DNA from: Acidobacteria bacterium UBA7540
Lineage (GTDB): Bacteria; Acidobacteriota; Terriglobia; UBA7540
Reading direction: 5' to 3'
Length of the DNA: 64,000 nt
NCBI GenBank assembly: GCA_002478145.1
Contig: DLMI01000180.1
Location: forward strand, 6,178 to 70,177
Positions 17,181 through 25,832 of this stretch are shown here, piece after piece. The translations under genes and the position numbers were made by a program. The notes under the pieces are model-generated. The model did no database searches. It had not been told where the DNA came from and was given only the letters and a program-made list of their open reading frames with translations. The first letter of the stretch is position 1. Each line of letters starts with the position of its first letter.

Positions 17181-18146
17181 ATGAATTGGGGAACGTTAAG
17201 AGCCAGACTCTTGCCCAGGCGGGGGGAAAGAACCGGCGCCTTCCTTTTGCCCTCCGTGGTTCTCGATCTGCAGCCTGGTTTTGTCGCCGGCGCAAGATTG
17301 GATAGGTCATCGCGTCAGGTACGCCGGGTGGCCGTACGGCAGCTTGAGGCCGGAGCGTTGGAACCCCTTCCCAGCCGGCCCAACCTGGCCAAGCAGGAGG
17401 TGGTTCGGCGGGCTGTCCGTGAAGTCCTGGAAGCAGTCGGCAATGGCAGTGGCCGGCTGGGCATCCTCTTGCCGGACCCTTCCGTGCGCGTCGCTATCCT
17501 GCGCTTTGAGACGCTCCCTGACAATCGTGACGAAGCGGAGGCGCTGGTGCGATGGAAGATGGGAGGCATTCTTCCCTTTCCACCGGAGGAAGCCAGAGTC
17601 AGCTACCAACGGCTCTCCAAGGGAGACCAATCCGTCGAGTTGCTGGCTATGGCATTGCGGAATTCCATAGTGGCGGAATACGAGGCGGCCTTCGAGACTC
17701 TGAGTTCCGGCCCGGCGCTGGTCCTGCCTGCCACGGCGGCCCTTCTTCCCTTGTTACCCGCCGGAAGCCAAGGAAGCCAGGTCCTTGTGCATGTCTGTTC
17801 GGGTTCGGTGACCACGGTGGTGATGGTAGGAGACGGCATTAGCTTCTGGCGCAATCGCCTGCTTGAGGCCCGCACGGCAGAAGGAGACGGGGAAGTGGTC
17901 CGCGAAATCGCGCGCGTAGTGGCGACTTGTCGCGACCACCTTAAGAGTGAGATCGAGGACTTGTGGATTTACGTCCGACCGCCGGCAACACGCTCACTGG
18001 ACAAGGAAATCGCGGAAGCCACAGGTCGGCATGTTCGGCTCCTGACCAACTCAGCTTCGCACGCGGCGACCCTTCCCCCCGCCGAGAAGAAGATCTTGGA
18101 AGGTTTCGGCATGACGTTTGCCGGACTGCTGGAGAACCAAAACTAG
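17181..18146 (+). CDS. PilM/GspL-like cytoplasmic assembly protein
   Basis: An actin-fold protein of about 321 residues corresponding to PilM or the cytoplasmic half of GspL. It has VVLDLQPGFVAGARL at the N-terminus, ILLPDPSVRVAILRFETLP, and FPPEEARVSYQRL, all family-like. No membrane helix is present, so it should bind the N-terminus of the following PilN-like protein. Start at ATG 17181 with GAGAAGAG just ahead. Order with the next three genes is PilM-N-O-P, as in type IV pilus operons, while the rest of the operon is GspD-G-F-E-like. Confidence 0.8.
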   Translation: MNWGTLRARLLPRRGERTGAFLLPSVVLDLQPGFVAGARLDRSSRQVRRVAVRQLEAGALEPLPSRPNLAKQEVVRRAVREVLEAVGNGSGRLGILLPDPSVRVAILRFETLPDNRDEAEALVRWKMGGILPFPPEEARVSYQRLSKGDQSVELLAMALRNSIVAEYEAAFETLSSGPALVLPATAALLPLLPAGSQGSQVLVHVCSGSVTTVVMVGDGISFWRNRLLEARTAEGDGEVVREIARVVATCRDHLKSEIEDLWIYVRPPATRSLDKEIAEATGRHVRLLTNSASHAATLPPAEKKILEGFGMTFAGLLENQN

Positions 18147-18150
18147 GCCC

Positions 18151-18738
18151 ATGAAAGTCGTACTGAATCTGGCTATTCCGCCCAGCGCGCGCGAGCGCTA
18201 CGCGCTCTATTGGGCTATCCCAGCTACGCTGCTGGGTGTTACAGGATTGGCCTTTCTCCTGTTGTTCACGGTTCGTTCATTCCGCGCATACAGGGCCGTG
18301 CAGAAGTCCGTCGCCGAGCAGCAGGGACGGGAGAACACTCTGCGCGCCCAGGAAATGGCGCTGCGCAAACAACTGGAGGAGCCGGAGTATCGCCGGCTTC
18401 TCGACGACGTGCAGTTCGTTAACGCGCTGATTGAAAAGAAGCGGGTCTCACTGCCCGGCTTGGCCGCAGACATTACCGATCTCATGCCGGATGAGGTGCG
18501 CCTTACGGGGCTGGCCTTGGCGCCGGAGGGCCAGGAACTGGCCGTCCGGTTCGTGATTACAGGCAAGAGCGAAGAAGCCATCGAGCGTTTTCTGAGCGAC
18601 CTCGAGGACTCGCCCCACTTTAAAGATGTAGCGATTGTCAATCAAGGGTTCGAACAGACAGGTGCCGCTTCCGAGCTGGAGAACATCGCCTGCACAGCGC
18701 ATTACCTGCCAGGCGAGAGTGAAGCATCGGGGGAATAA
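18151..18738 (+). CDS. PilN-like inner-membrane assembly protein
   Basis: 195 residues with a short cytoplasmic N-terminus (MKVVLNLAIPP, the PilN peptide that docks onto PilM), a single membrane helix (about residues 25-48), a coiled coil (about 55-95) and a periplasmic ferredoxin-like domain. It starts four bases after the PilM-like gene stop. Together with the next gene it would form the PilN-PilO periplasmic heterodimer that aligns the secretin with the inner-membrane platform. Confidence 0.8.
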   Translation: MKVVLNLAIPPSARERYALYWAIPATLLGVTGLAFLLLFTVRSFRAYRAVQKSVAEQQGRENTLRAQEMALRKQLEEPEYRRLLDDVQFVNALIEKKRVSLPGLAADITDLMPDEVRLTGLALAPEGQELAVRFVITGKSEEAIERFLSDLEDSPHFKDVAIVNQGFEQTGAASELENIACTAHYLPGESEASGE

Positions 18739-19290
18739 TTGCCAAGGAGTCATCGCCAGACCGTAACCCGCGTTTTCCAAATAGCCGGCGCTTCCTTGGT
18801 TCTGCTCGACGTGTTGCTTTATTTCGGAATGTTCCGATCCACCCAAGCGCTGGTTTCCTCGGAGCAACAACAGTTTGCCGCCCTGCGCCGGCGCATCTAT
18901 GACGCGGAGGTTCGTATCGAGCGCCTGAAGAAGTTCCGCGAGGCATTGCCGGAGGCGGGCCAAAGGCTTGCCGCGTTGGAACGAGACTATGCTCCGCCCC
19001 GGCGCCAGGGATTCTCGCAGGCCGCCAAGCTCGTGCGACGTGTGACGGAGCAATCCGGGACGCAGCTTACCAGCGTCGCTTACAAGTTGGACAACAACGC
19101 TTCCGGACCGCTGCAGCGTCTGGGATTGGTGATCATTGTTGGGGGGCCCTTCCCGGCTCTGCTGAAGTTCGCACATGCTCTTGAGACAGCGAGCGATTTC
19201 ATCGTGATTCGGAGTTTCAACATTGCTGCTGCGGGTGATACCCACGATTTGGAGTTACGGCTGACTGCCGACCTATATTTGACGCGATGA
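18739..19290 (+). CDS. PilO/GspM-like inner-membrane assembly protein
   Basis: 183 residues: one membrane helix (about 14-32), a coiled coil (about 38-75) and a C-terminal ferredoxin-like domain containing LGLVIIVGGPFPALLKFAHALE, a typical PilO pattern. It starts with TTG directly after the stop of the PilN-like gene and overlaps the next gene by four bases, so the genes are tightly coupled. Confidence 0.78.
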   Translation: MPRSHRQTVTRVFQIAGASLVLLDVLLYFGMFRSTQALVSSEQQQFAALRRRIYDAEVRIERLKKFREALPEAGQRLAALERDYAPPRRQGFSQAAKLVRRVTEQSGTQLTSVAYKLDNNASGPLQRLGLVIIVGGPFPALLKFAHALETASDFIVIRSFNIAAAGDTHDLELRLTADLYLTR

Positions 19291-19865
19291 AGGCAACTGG
19301 ACACTTTGAGAAATGGGGCGCGGTCGTTCTGGGCGTAGTGTCGTTCGCCCTGCTCGTAAACCTCGTGCTGCATATTAACCGGGGGCACGCCGGGGACACG
19401 CGTCCCCGGGCGACGACTCCCCCCCGCGCCAAGGCAACCACTCTCCCAGGCCCCAAGGCCCCCGCCGGCAAGCAGAGAGTATCGGATGAGCTGTCCCGCT
19501 ACAACCCCGTCGTAAAGCTGGACCTGCTGAAGGAACTCGAAGAGCGCCCGCTCCCAGAGTTGGACCGGAACCCCTTCGAGTTCGTGGCGGCTCCAGCCCA
19601 TGCGGCGCCGGGTCAGACCGCGGCCGCAGGACCGGCGGCAGCGCAGCCTACTCCTCCCCCCCCGGTGACCTTGAAGCCCATGGGCTATTCCGAGGGGAAG
19701 GGGGGAGTCAAGGAAGCAATGATTTCTGATGAAGACCAAGTTTTCGTAGTCCACGAGGGTGATTCCGTCGGGACTCGATACAAGGTCATCAAAATAACAC
19801 CCACGGTGATTACCGTCGAAGATGCCACCATTCACCAAACCGTTGATTTGCCCGTCCCGCCGTAA
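19287..19865 (+). CDS. PilP/GspC-like periplasmic linker protein
   Basis: 192 residues with an N-terminal membrane anchor (about 10-30), a Pro/Ala-rich linker (about 35-130) and a compact C-terminal domain (VTLKPMGYSEGKGGVKEAMI ... VGTRYKVIKITPTVITVED) that resembles the HR domain of GspC or the beta domain of PilP, which contacts the secretin. Position after the PilO-like gene supports this. Assignment rests on architecture and context more than on sequence. Confidence 0.65.
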   Translation: MKATGHFEKWGAVVLGVVSFALLVNLVLHINRGHAGDTRPRATTPPRAKATTLPGPKAPAGKQRVSDELSRYNPVVKLDLLKELEERPLPELDRNPFEFVAAPAHAAPGQTAAAGPAAAQPTPPPPVTLKPMGYSEGKGGVKEAMISDEDQVFVVHEGDSVGTRYKVIKITPTVITVEDATIHQTVDLPVPP

Positions 19866-20721
19866 CTCTGTCGGCGGTCCAGGACTCGATTCCGGTTTCG
19901 CGCTGCTGTTTGTCATGCTGGCGGCCACCGTCTTGTTGATCGGCCTGACTGCCGTGCTGCCCAGCATCTATCTGGAGGGCCAGCGCGAGCGCGAACAGGA
20001 ACTCATCTTCCGCGGCAAGCAGTACGCGCGCGCTATCGCGGGCTTTCACCAGAAGTTCCAAAGATACCCAACCAGCGTCAACGAACTGACAAAGCTGACC
20101 AATGGATTCCGCTTCCTGCGGAAGGAATTTACTGACCCGATGACGCCCAATGGGAAGTGGCGGTTCATCCACGCGAATGCGCAGGGAGTTTTGCTGGACT
20201 CGAAGACGCAAGGCCCTTCATCGGGGGGGCAGGGTCAACCGGGCGCAGGCCAAGGTACAGGCGCGTTCGGGATGTCCGGCACTCCGAGCATGGGCGGAAG
20301 CCCATCTGGCCAGCAGGGAATGGGCGATAGTGGATTTGGTCAGTCAACGGGAGGTTTCTCTCTGAATTCCACCTCCGCCGGAAGCACCTCGACCGCACAG
20401 GGGAATTCCTCTTTCTTTGGCGGGGGTATCCAGGGCGGGGGGACATTCATTGTCGGTGTTGCCAGCAGCAGCCATAAGCAATCGATCCGCATTTGGAATC
20501 AGAAAACACGCTATGACGAGTGGGAGTTCATTGGCGTGGATCTGGGTGCGCTTGGCATCGCGACCTCCATCCCGGGGCTCCCGCAAGGTGTCGGTGGGCA
20601 GCCGGGTCAAGGAGGCCAGCCAAACACCTTCGGCCAGCCGCCTACGGGAATTCCTGTGCCGCCGGGGCAAAATCAAGGTACGTCTCCGCCCTCAGATGGG
20701 TCCACCTCTACGCAGCAGTGA
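19822..20721 (+). CDS. Pseudopilin-like protein lacking Glu5 (GspK/G-like), Gly/Gln-rich
   Basis: 299 residues. A prepilin-type site is present (DSGFALLFVMLAATVLLIGL) but position +5 is Phe, not Glu; absence of Glu5 is a feature of the tip pseudopilin GspK. After the helix comes a GspG-like core (ARAIAGFHQKFQRYPTSVNEL, TDPMTPNGKWRF), then a long Gly/Ser/Gln-rich region (about 133-205), a second folded piece (about 205-245) and a Pro/Gln-rich tail. It overlaps the preceding gene by 44 bases. I infer a tip or initiating pseudopilin. The low-complexity insert is unusual. Confidence 0.7.
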   Translation: MPPFTKPLICPSRRNSVGGPGLDSGFALLFVMLAATVLLIGLTAVLPSIYLEGQREREQELIFRGKQYARAIAGFHQKFQRYPTSVNELTKLTNGFRFLRKEFTDPMTPNGKWRFIHANAQGVLLDSKTQGPSSGGQGQPGAGQGTGAFGMSGTPSMGGSPSGQQGMGDSGFGQSTGGFSLNSTSAGSTSTAQGNSSFFGGGIQGGGTFIVGVASSSHKQSIRIWNQKTRYDEWEFIGVDLGALGIATSIPGLPQGVGGQPGQGGQPNTFGQPPTGIPVPPGQNQGTSPPSDGSTSTQQ

Positions 20722-21149
20722 TCAGATTTTTTGATCTTTGAACTGTCGGGCTCCGAGACAACGGCGCTCTTTGGGAGAGCATCGAATTTTTGAACAGACA
20801 GGCGGCCGTGCTTGTCAATGGCGTGCTGCCGCCCTTTAACGGAACATGCCAGGTTGATCCGTCCCGGTTGGTTCGGGAACTCCCTGCTAGATGCTGGGTA
20901 AAAGGCCTATTTGGTGACTCGATCATTGCACCTTTTCGACAACGCCGATAATCGAGCCCTCTTGCAGGAAATGGCGAATTTTGGGGTTTTCATATAGACT
21001 CTAACTGGATGAGGCGATTTTTAGATTTTGGATTCAAATCTCAAATTCTGGATCATGAGCCTTAGCCGGTTGCAGAAAGGCGCGACTCTCTTGGCGCCTT
21101 AAGGTGCCAGGATTCAGGAGCCAGGAGACAGCAATCTGCTAAAGCAGTT
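20722..21149. other. Intergenic gap after the secretion operon, with heptamer repeats
   Basis: No gene seen. A weak hairpin near 20722-20740 could end the operon transcript. Heptamer-phased units occur at 21016-21056 (AT-rich, such as ATTCAAA) and at 21108-21130 (CAGGATT, CAGGAGC, CAGGAGA). The latter unit recurs at 43014. Confidence 0.5.
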
Positions 21150-21962
21150 ATGAGCGGGGTTCGCCGAATGATTCGCGGCAATTGCGTGGCAAGAGTGTTT
21201 CTTGGTTTTGGCCTTGCTGTGTCGCTGCTGGCCGCAGCTTGCGGAGGTTCGACCCAGACACCGATTATAGTTACCATTAGCCCCACGACTGCTTACGTCC
21301 CGGTGTCGTACGCTTTGCAGTTTAGTGCCACAGTGGCAGGGACAGCGAACGCTGCCGTTGTGTGGAGTGTAGGTAATGCGGTAGGTGGGAGTTCCACTGT
21401 CGGGTTCATTTCACAGGCGGGTTATTACCAGGCGCCGGTCAAAGTGCCTTCGCCCAACCATGTAACCGTCATGGTTACCAGCCAAGAGGACGATACCAAG
21501 TCTGCCTCCGCCACCGTGACCATTGTGACGCAGTCGTCCGGTGCGAATACCGTGCAGGTGGCTTCCGGCCAAGCGATTTCAAATGTCAATATACAGGTTT
21601 CGCCGCTGACTCCAACCTTGTCCATTTACGGTGCGGGTACGTGCAGCGGTAGCACATGCTCCACGGCGGCTGCCGGGGTGGAAGTTGCACAGGGAAGCTC
21701 GGCGATTATCTTCGTGGTCGGCAATGGGATAGTTTCGGGGACTGTTTACTCGATCAGCGGAAACCCGGCCGATGTGACCGTAGTGCAGCCCTCTGGCTCC
21801 CAGTTTGGTCAGACTAACGATGGCACGCCGTCGGTAACTTTCGATATTAGGGTGAGCTCCAACGCTGTGCTCGGGCCGCGAAATATCATGGTGACAAATC
21901 CAATTACGGGCGAACTTTCCGCCTTTGTGGGGGGGGTACTGATTACCCCCTCGGGGCCATAA
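21150..21962 (+). CDS. Ig-like domain lipoprotein
   Basis: A 270-residue lipoprotein: signal peptide with lipobox LAAAC, then a bacterial Ig-like domain (about 45-135, SPTTAYVPVSYALQFSATV) and a second all-beta domain (about 150-265). It is probably surface- or periplasm-exposed. An in-frame ATG at 21168 is an alternative start. The next two genes follow within four bases and by overlap, so the three appear to be one operon of exported proteins behind the secretion machine. The function is unknown; adhesion or envelope binding is plausible. Confidence 0.7.
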   Translation: MSGVRRMIRGNCVARVFLGFGLAVSLLAAACGGSTQTPIIVTISPTTAYVPVSYALQFSATVAGTANAAVVWSVGNAVGGSSTVGFISQAGYYQAPVKVPSPNHVTVMVTSQEDDTKSASATVTIVTQSSGANTVQVASGQAISNVNIQVSPLTPTLSIYGAGTCSGSTCSTAAAGVEVAQGSSAIIFVVGNGIVSGTVYSISGNPADVTVVQPSGSQFGQTNDGTPSVTFDIRVSSNAVLGPRNIMVTNPITGELSAFVGGVLITPSGP

Positions 21963-21965
21963 GCG

Positions 21966-22814
21966 ATGAAGATGCGCGCTCGGCTTTTCGTGGTATTCGT
22001 GGCAGTCTTATGGGCTGCCTCGGCGTCCGCCAGCACTCTGGTGCGGATGAGTCTGGACCAGCTTGCGCAGGCGTCCACGGAGGTTATCCGCGGCCACGTA
22101 GTCAGCCAGGAGACCCTCTGGAACCCCGCGCACACTCGAATTTACACCTACACCACCGTCGCTGTTGACCAGACTTACAAGGGGAATCCGGCTTCCACCC
22201 TGATTGTCCAGCAACCCGGCGGTACGATCGGCAACGTGCATGTCTTTGTGGCGGGGACCATTCAATTCCATTCCCAGGCAGATTACGTGTTGTTCCTGGA
22301 ACGTTCGGCGGCGGACCCCTCCAGATTCCTCCCGGTCGGCATGATGCAGGGGGCTTACCGGATCTACCGTGACGCGACGACGCAGGAGGAAAAGCTCATC
22401 CTTCCCTTGGGTTCTCTAACGCGTGGCGCCCCGGCTTCTGGAGCTGCCTCGACCATCGCGGGGCCGGCGGTTCCAGTCCGTCAATTCCAAAGGGAGATTT
22501 CGACAGCGCTCAGCAGGCCATTGAATATCCCGCATGGAACAGCGATTACCCTGGCCATCAGGTCCACGCAGTTTGCGGGTGTGAGGCGCATGGACGTCCA
22601 AGGGCGGACTACATCTGACCTTTTCCCCAACGTGGGCCTGGTGATCCCCGCAGGCAGCGCCCTCTCGGGGATGGCGGAGCGAGTTGGGGATTCATGGGAG
22701 ATCTCCTGGACCGAGGTTTCTATTCGCGGGAAGCAGGTCCTGCTTTCGGCGCGAAGCACTGCGCCTGCGGTTGGGTCGTTGCGAGGTAGATTACTTGTGG
22801 TCACCGTGAGGTGA
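21966..22814 (+). CDS. Exported protein of unknown function
   Basis: 282 residues with a signal peptide (about 1-22, ending SASAS). The first part (LVRMSLDQLAQASTEVIRGH onward, TYTTVAVDQTYKG) forms a beta-rich module often found beside secreted proteases. The last 80 residues (HGTAITLAIRSTQFAGVRRM, LVIPAGSALSGMAE) resemble the TrbI/VirB10-like beta-barrel seen also in the exported protein at 4189. It lies between the Ig-like lipoprotein and the matrixin gene, and could be a chaperone, inhibitor or partner of the protease; that is inference from position. Confidence 0.65.
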   Translation: MKMRARLFVVFVAVLWAASASASTLVRMSLDQLAQASTEVIRGHVVSQETLWNPAHTRIYTYTTVAVDQTYKGNPASTLIVQQPGGTIGNVHVFVAGTIQFHSQADYVLFLERSAADPSRFLPVGMMQGAYRIYRDATTQEEKLILPLGSLTRGAPASGAASTIAGPAVPVRQFQREISTALSRPLNIPHGTAITLAIRSTQFAGVRRMDVQGRTTSDLFPNVGLVIPAGSALSGMAERVGDSWEISWTEVSIRGKQVLLSARSTAPAVGSLRGRLLVVTVR

Positions 22815-23953
22815 GGATGGTGCAAGTGAAAAGAGCCTTTCGCATTCGCCTTCAGGTCTTAGCCGCTGCGGCGGGGAGTTTGACGCTGCTGGGTGCCATC
22901 CTGGCCTTTGCCTACACCACCTTTCAAAATGATGTCGACGGAGTTCCGATTCCTTCTCGATGGCCGAATGCCTCCTTCACGTGGGTGTTGGACAACCCCG
23001 GTACACCACCGGAGAATGTAGACACCGCCGATGGCACGAATCCGCTGCCCCTCAAGACGGTCCTCATCAATTCCTTCAACTCCTGGACGACGGCATCGCT
23101 GAACGGGCAACAGTTGACGAACCTCAGCATCAGCAACGGAAATGACGTCACAAATCTGCCCAATCCGCAAATCGATTGCGTGAACGTCGTTTCGTTCAAT
23201 GACAATAACCCTGCCGATTTTCCTACGGGGACCGCTGCCATTGCTTTTACAACCGTAAGCACTGACTACCTGAGAAATGGTGCGCCGGGTACGCCGGGGA
23301 CAACCTACACATTTACCGAATGCAACGGCCTTGAAACTATAACGACCACTTCACCCTCCATCGTGTATGACGCGGACATCGTCTTCAATCCTCACGCTCA
23401 ATTCTCTACTTCCACTCCGCCGCTTTCGAATGACTTTGACCTGCAATCCGTCGCCGCCCACGAAACCGGCCACGCCCTGGGGCTTGACAATAGCGGCGTC
23501 GCCCACGCCGTGATGTTTCCTTTCGGGGACACAGGCGAAAGCCAGCAACGAACCCCTTCCACAGACGACCTCATTGGCATATCTTTCCTGTATCCGTCGT
23601 CCAACTTTGCAAGCTACTTGGGAACAATCTCCGGACAGGTCACGTTCGCCAGCATTGCCGGTGCCTTTGCAGCGCATGTGGTGGCCATCGACGCGAACAC
23701 CGGCAACGTCGTCTTGGACGGCCTCACCAATTCGGATGGCAGTTATAAATTATTCGTTCCGCCCGGCAGCTACAACGTGCTTGTCCTTCCCCTCGCACCA
23801 GACGATAACCACGGCATCTATTCTTTAAGCGATTTTTCCGGATGGACGTGCGGCTACGACGAAAGCGCCCCACCTTGCTGTGACACTGGTGCAGGCCAAT
23901 GCCTCGACAAGCCCCTCGCGAATCCAACCAATTACACGGGGAAGTTTTTCTAG
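22811..23953 (+). CDS. Matrixin-like secreted metalloprotease with altered zinc motif
   Basis: 380 residues. A signal or anchor helix (about 12-35) is followed by a matrixin-type catalytic domain and, from about residue 270, a carboxypeptidase-regulatory-like beta domain (ISGQVTFASIAGAFAAHVVA ... GSYKLFVPPGSYNVLVLPL). The zinc region reads AAHETGHALGLDNSGVAHAVMFP: the first two His, the Glu and the Met-turn are present, but the usual third His (HExxHxxGxxH) is Asn. A following His (VAH) could substitute. GTGA overlap with the preceding gene; start GTG 22811 or ATG 22817. It may be a client of the upstream secretion machine. Activity is uncertain. Confidence 0.75.
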   Translation: MRMVQVKRAFRIRLQVLAAAAGSLTLLGAILAFAYTTFQNDVDGVPIPSRWPNASFTWVLDNPGTPPENVDTADGTNPLPLKTVLINSFNSWTTASLNGQQLTNLSISNGNDVTNLPNPQIDCVNVVSFNDNNPADFPTGTAAIAFTTVSTDYLRNGAPGTPGTTYTFTECNGLETITTTSPSIVYDADIVFNPHAQFSTSTPPLSNDFDLQSVAAHETGHALGLDNSGVAHAVMFPFGDTGESQQRTPSTDDLIGISFLYPSSNFASYLGTISGQVTFASIAGAFAAHVVAIDANTGNVVLDGLTNSDGSYKLFVPPGSYNVLVLPLAPDDNHGIYSLSDFSGWTCGYDESAPPCCDTGAGQCLDKPLANPTNYTGKFF

Positions 23954-23955
23954 CC

Positions 23956-24090
23956 GTCGTCCCTCGTCCCGCCACGGCGGGTCCGTTGTCCGTGGTCTGT
24001 TGAAAAGAGGGCGCCGGAGCAATTTAGAATTCTCGATTTTCAATTCTGCATTTTGAATCTTGCATCTTGAGTATTGAATTCTGAATTGTT
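23956..24090. repeat. Heptanucleotide-phased repeat element
   Basis: Two linked arrays. 23956-24004: seven units in phase, including the two that make the hairpin CCCGCCACGGCGGG. 24021-24083: nine AT-rich units (for example AATTCTG, CATCTTG) in phase. No gene lies in the gap 23954-24367, apart from the upstream region of the next gene. Confidence 0.7.
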
Positions 24091-24367
24091 TCGTTCCCCC
24101 CACTGCCGGCGGCCTTCTACCCCTGACAAACACTCGCCAGGGCGCAGTGCAGCGAGTCGGTGTGCGGAGAAGTTCTTCGCGCCGCAGCGTGGCCCGGTTA
24201 CTTCCAACATTCAGCCCCAGGAAGACTTCCTTCCATCAGGTAGCCACCGCCCACCGTCAGACAAGGGGCAACCACCTGTGCGAGCTTCTGCGTTCTTGGC
24301 TGCGGCCCGCTGCCTGCCGAGTGCGGTGTATACTGTTGGGGGAGATTTGGGCAGGAGATTGAAAGCT

Positions 24368-24949
24368 ATGAACGCCAGAAGAGAAATATCGGGTATTTTG
24401 TGGTCTTCGGTTGGCCTCGTGGTGGTGGGGATTTGTGCTTTGGCGCTGGGTCAGCAGGCGCCTGCTGAAAAGCCCAACCAATTGGTTGTGGGAAAGGTGA
24501 TTTACGTCGAGCCCATGCCCGATGGTCTCGACCAGTGGATCATCGACTTCCTGCGCCGCTGGGGAAAATACAAAGTTACCAGCGATCCGGAAGGAGTGGA
24601 CCTGGTCATCCAGGCCACCAATCCTGAAAAGGAACTCCGGCTCGAGAACCGGGCGGGGACCGCCCAACCGCGCGGCGCAGACCGGCCACCGTTGCCCGGC
24701 TCGAAGGGAAAACACGACGAACTTCCGGCAATTTCGATTAGCGTAGTTGACTGGGTAACCAACCAGCCTGTCTGGTACGCTGATATCCTGAACCGTAAGC
24801 AGAAGAAAGACGAAGCTACCCCTCCTGCGGGCCCGCAGACCAAGATCTTTGCTCGCGCCATGACCTCCGACCAGCTTGCGCAGAAAGTTATAGCAAAGCT
24901 TCGAGAATACGAGGAGGCATTGGAGAAACCTGCTAGTGGAAAGAATTAG
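24368..24949 (+). CDS. Exported protein of unknown function
   Basis: 193 residues with a signal peptide or membrane anchor (about 8-28, SSVGLVVVGICALALGQQ). The mature part contains VYVEPMPDGLDQWIIDFLRRW-like helical sequence, then DPEGVDLVIQATNP and a C-terminal helix (DQLAQKVIAKLREYEEALE). This resembles periplasmic or lipid-facing proteins that read out nucleoside or peptide stress only loosely; no family is certain. ATG 24368 gives the best signal peptide, although the frame stays open upstream. Confidence 0.6.
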   Translation: MNARREISGILWSSVGLVVVGICALALGQQAPAEKPNQLVVGKVIYVEPMPDGLDQWIIDFLRRWGKYKVTSDPEGVDLVIQATNPEKELRLENRAGTAQPRGADRPPLPGSKGKHDELPAISISVVDWVTNQPVWYADILNRKQKKDEATPPAGPQTKIFARAMTSDQLAQKVIAKLREYEEALEKPASGKN

Positions 24950-24970
24950 TCCATTGTTGAGGATTGATTG

Positions 24971-25813
24971 ATGAAGGTTGCGATTACCGGCGCGGCGGGG
25001 TTGTTCGGGCATGCTTTGGTGGCGGTTTTCTCCTCCCGGCACGCGGTCTTCCCGTTGACCCGGGCGGATGCCGATATCACGGACGCGGAATCTGTGCGCG
25101 CAGCGCTGGAGCGAATCCGACCGGAGGTGGTCGTTCACTCCGCGGCTATTCCTGATTTGGATATCGCCGACGCTGACCCCGCGCGCGCTTATTTGGTGAA
25201 TGTCGACGGAACCCGGCACGTGGTGGAGTCGGCGCACGCGGTTCGCGCTGAGGTCGTCTACATTTCTACCGATGCCGTATTCGATGGAAAGAATACGAGC
25301 CCTTATGTCGAGTCTGACCGGCCCTTTCCGACCACTGTTTACGCACGGACAAAACTGGGTGGCGAAACAATCGTCCAAACCCAGCCGAGGCATTGGATCT
25401 TCCGGGTCTCCGTACTGTTTGGATCGGGGAAGACGAATTTCGTCGAAAAAGGTTTGCGCAAGGTCGCAGCGGGCGAACAGTACGTCGTTGCGGGTGACCA
25501 GGAGGGTTGTGCAACCTACACGCTCGATGCCGCTTACAAAATCATGGAGGTTGTCGAGGTTCGTCGCTACGGCCTCTACCACCTTGCGAATCAGGGAGCG
25601 TGTACTCGATACGAACTCGCCCGGCGCGCCGCCGAGTTGGCCGGGCTGGACCCCGGCAAGGTAGTCGGTGTCCCTGCCGATCAGATGGGACGTCGAGCTC
25701 CCCGGCTGAAATACGCGGTGATGGAAATGGCCGCGCTCAAGGCAGCGGGATTCTCACTGCCCCGGCCTTGGCAAGAGGCACTTGCGGACTATATTCGCAC
25801 GCTCTCCCTGTAA
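24971..25813 (+). CDS. RmlD-like NAD(P)-dependent sugar reductase (SDR superfamily)
   Basis: A 280-residue extended SDR enzyme of the RmlD substrate-binding family, which reduces a dTDP-4-keto sugar or acts on a related nucleotide sugar. It has the nucleotide-binding motif TGAAGLFGHAL, the catalytic STDAVFDG segment and YARTKLGGE (YxxxK). RmlA, B and C genes are not nearby, so the substrate is open. Start at ATG 24971; a TTG lies one codon upstream. It shares the strand with the preceding exported-protein gene but need not be functionally linked. Confidence 0.82.
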   Translation: MKVAITGAAGLFGHALVAVFSSRHAVFPLTRADADITDAESVRAALERIRPEVVVHSAAIPDLDIADADPARAYLVNVDGTRHVVESAHAVRAEVVYISTDAVFDGKNTSPYVESDRPFPTTVYARTKLGGETIVQTQPRHWIFRVSVLFGSGKTNFVEKGLRKVAAGEQYVVAGDQEGCATYTLDAAYKIMEVVEVRRYGLYHLANQGACTRYELARRAAELAGLDPGKVVGVPADQMGRRAPRLKYAVMEMAALKAAGFSLPRPWQEALADYIRTLSL

Positions 25814-25832
25814 GGAGAGTTGAGGATGAACG

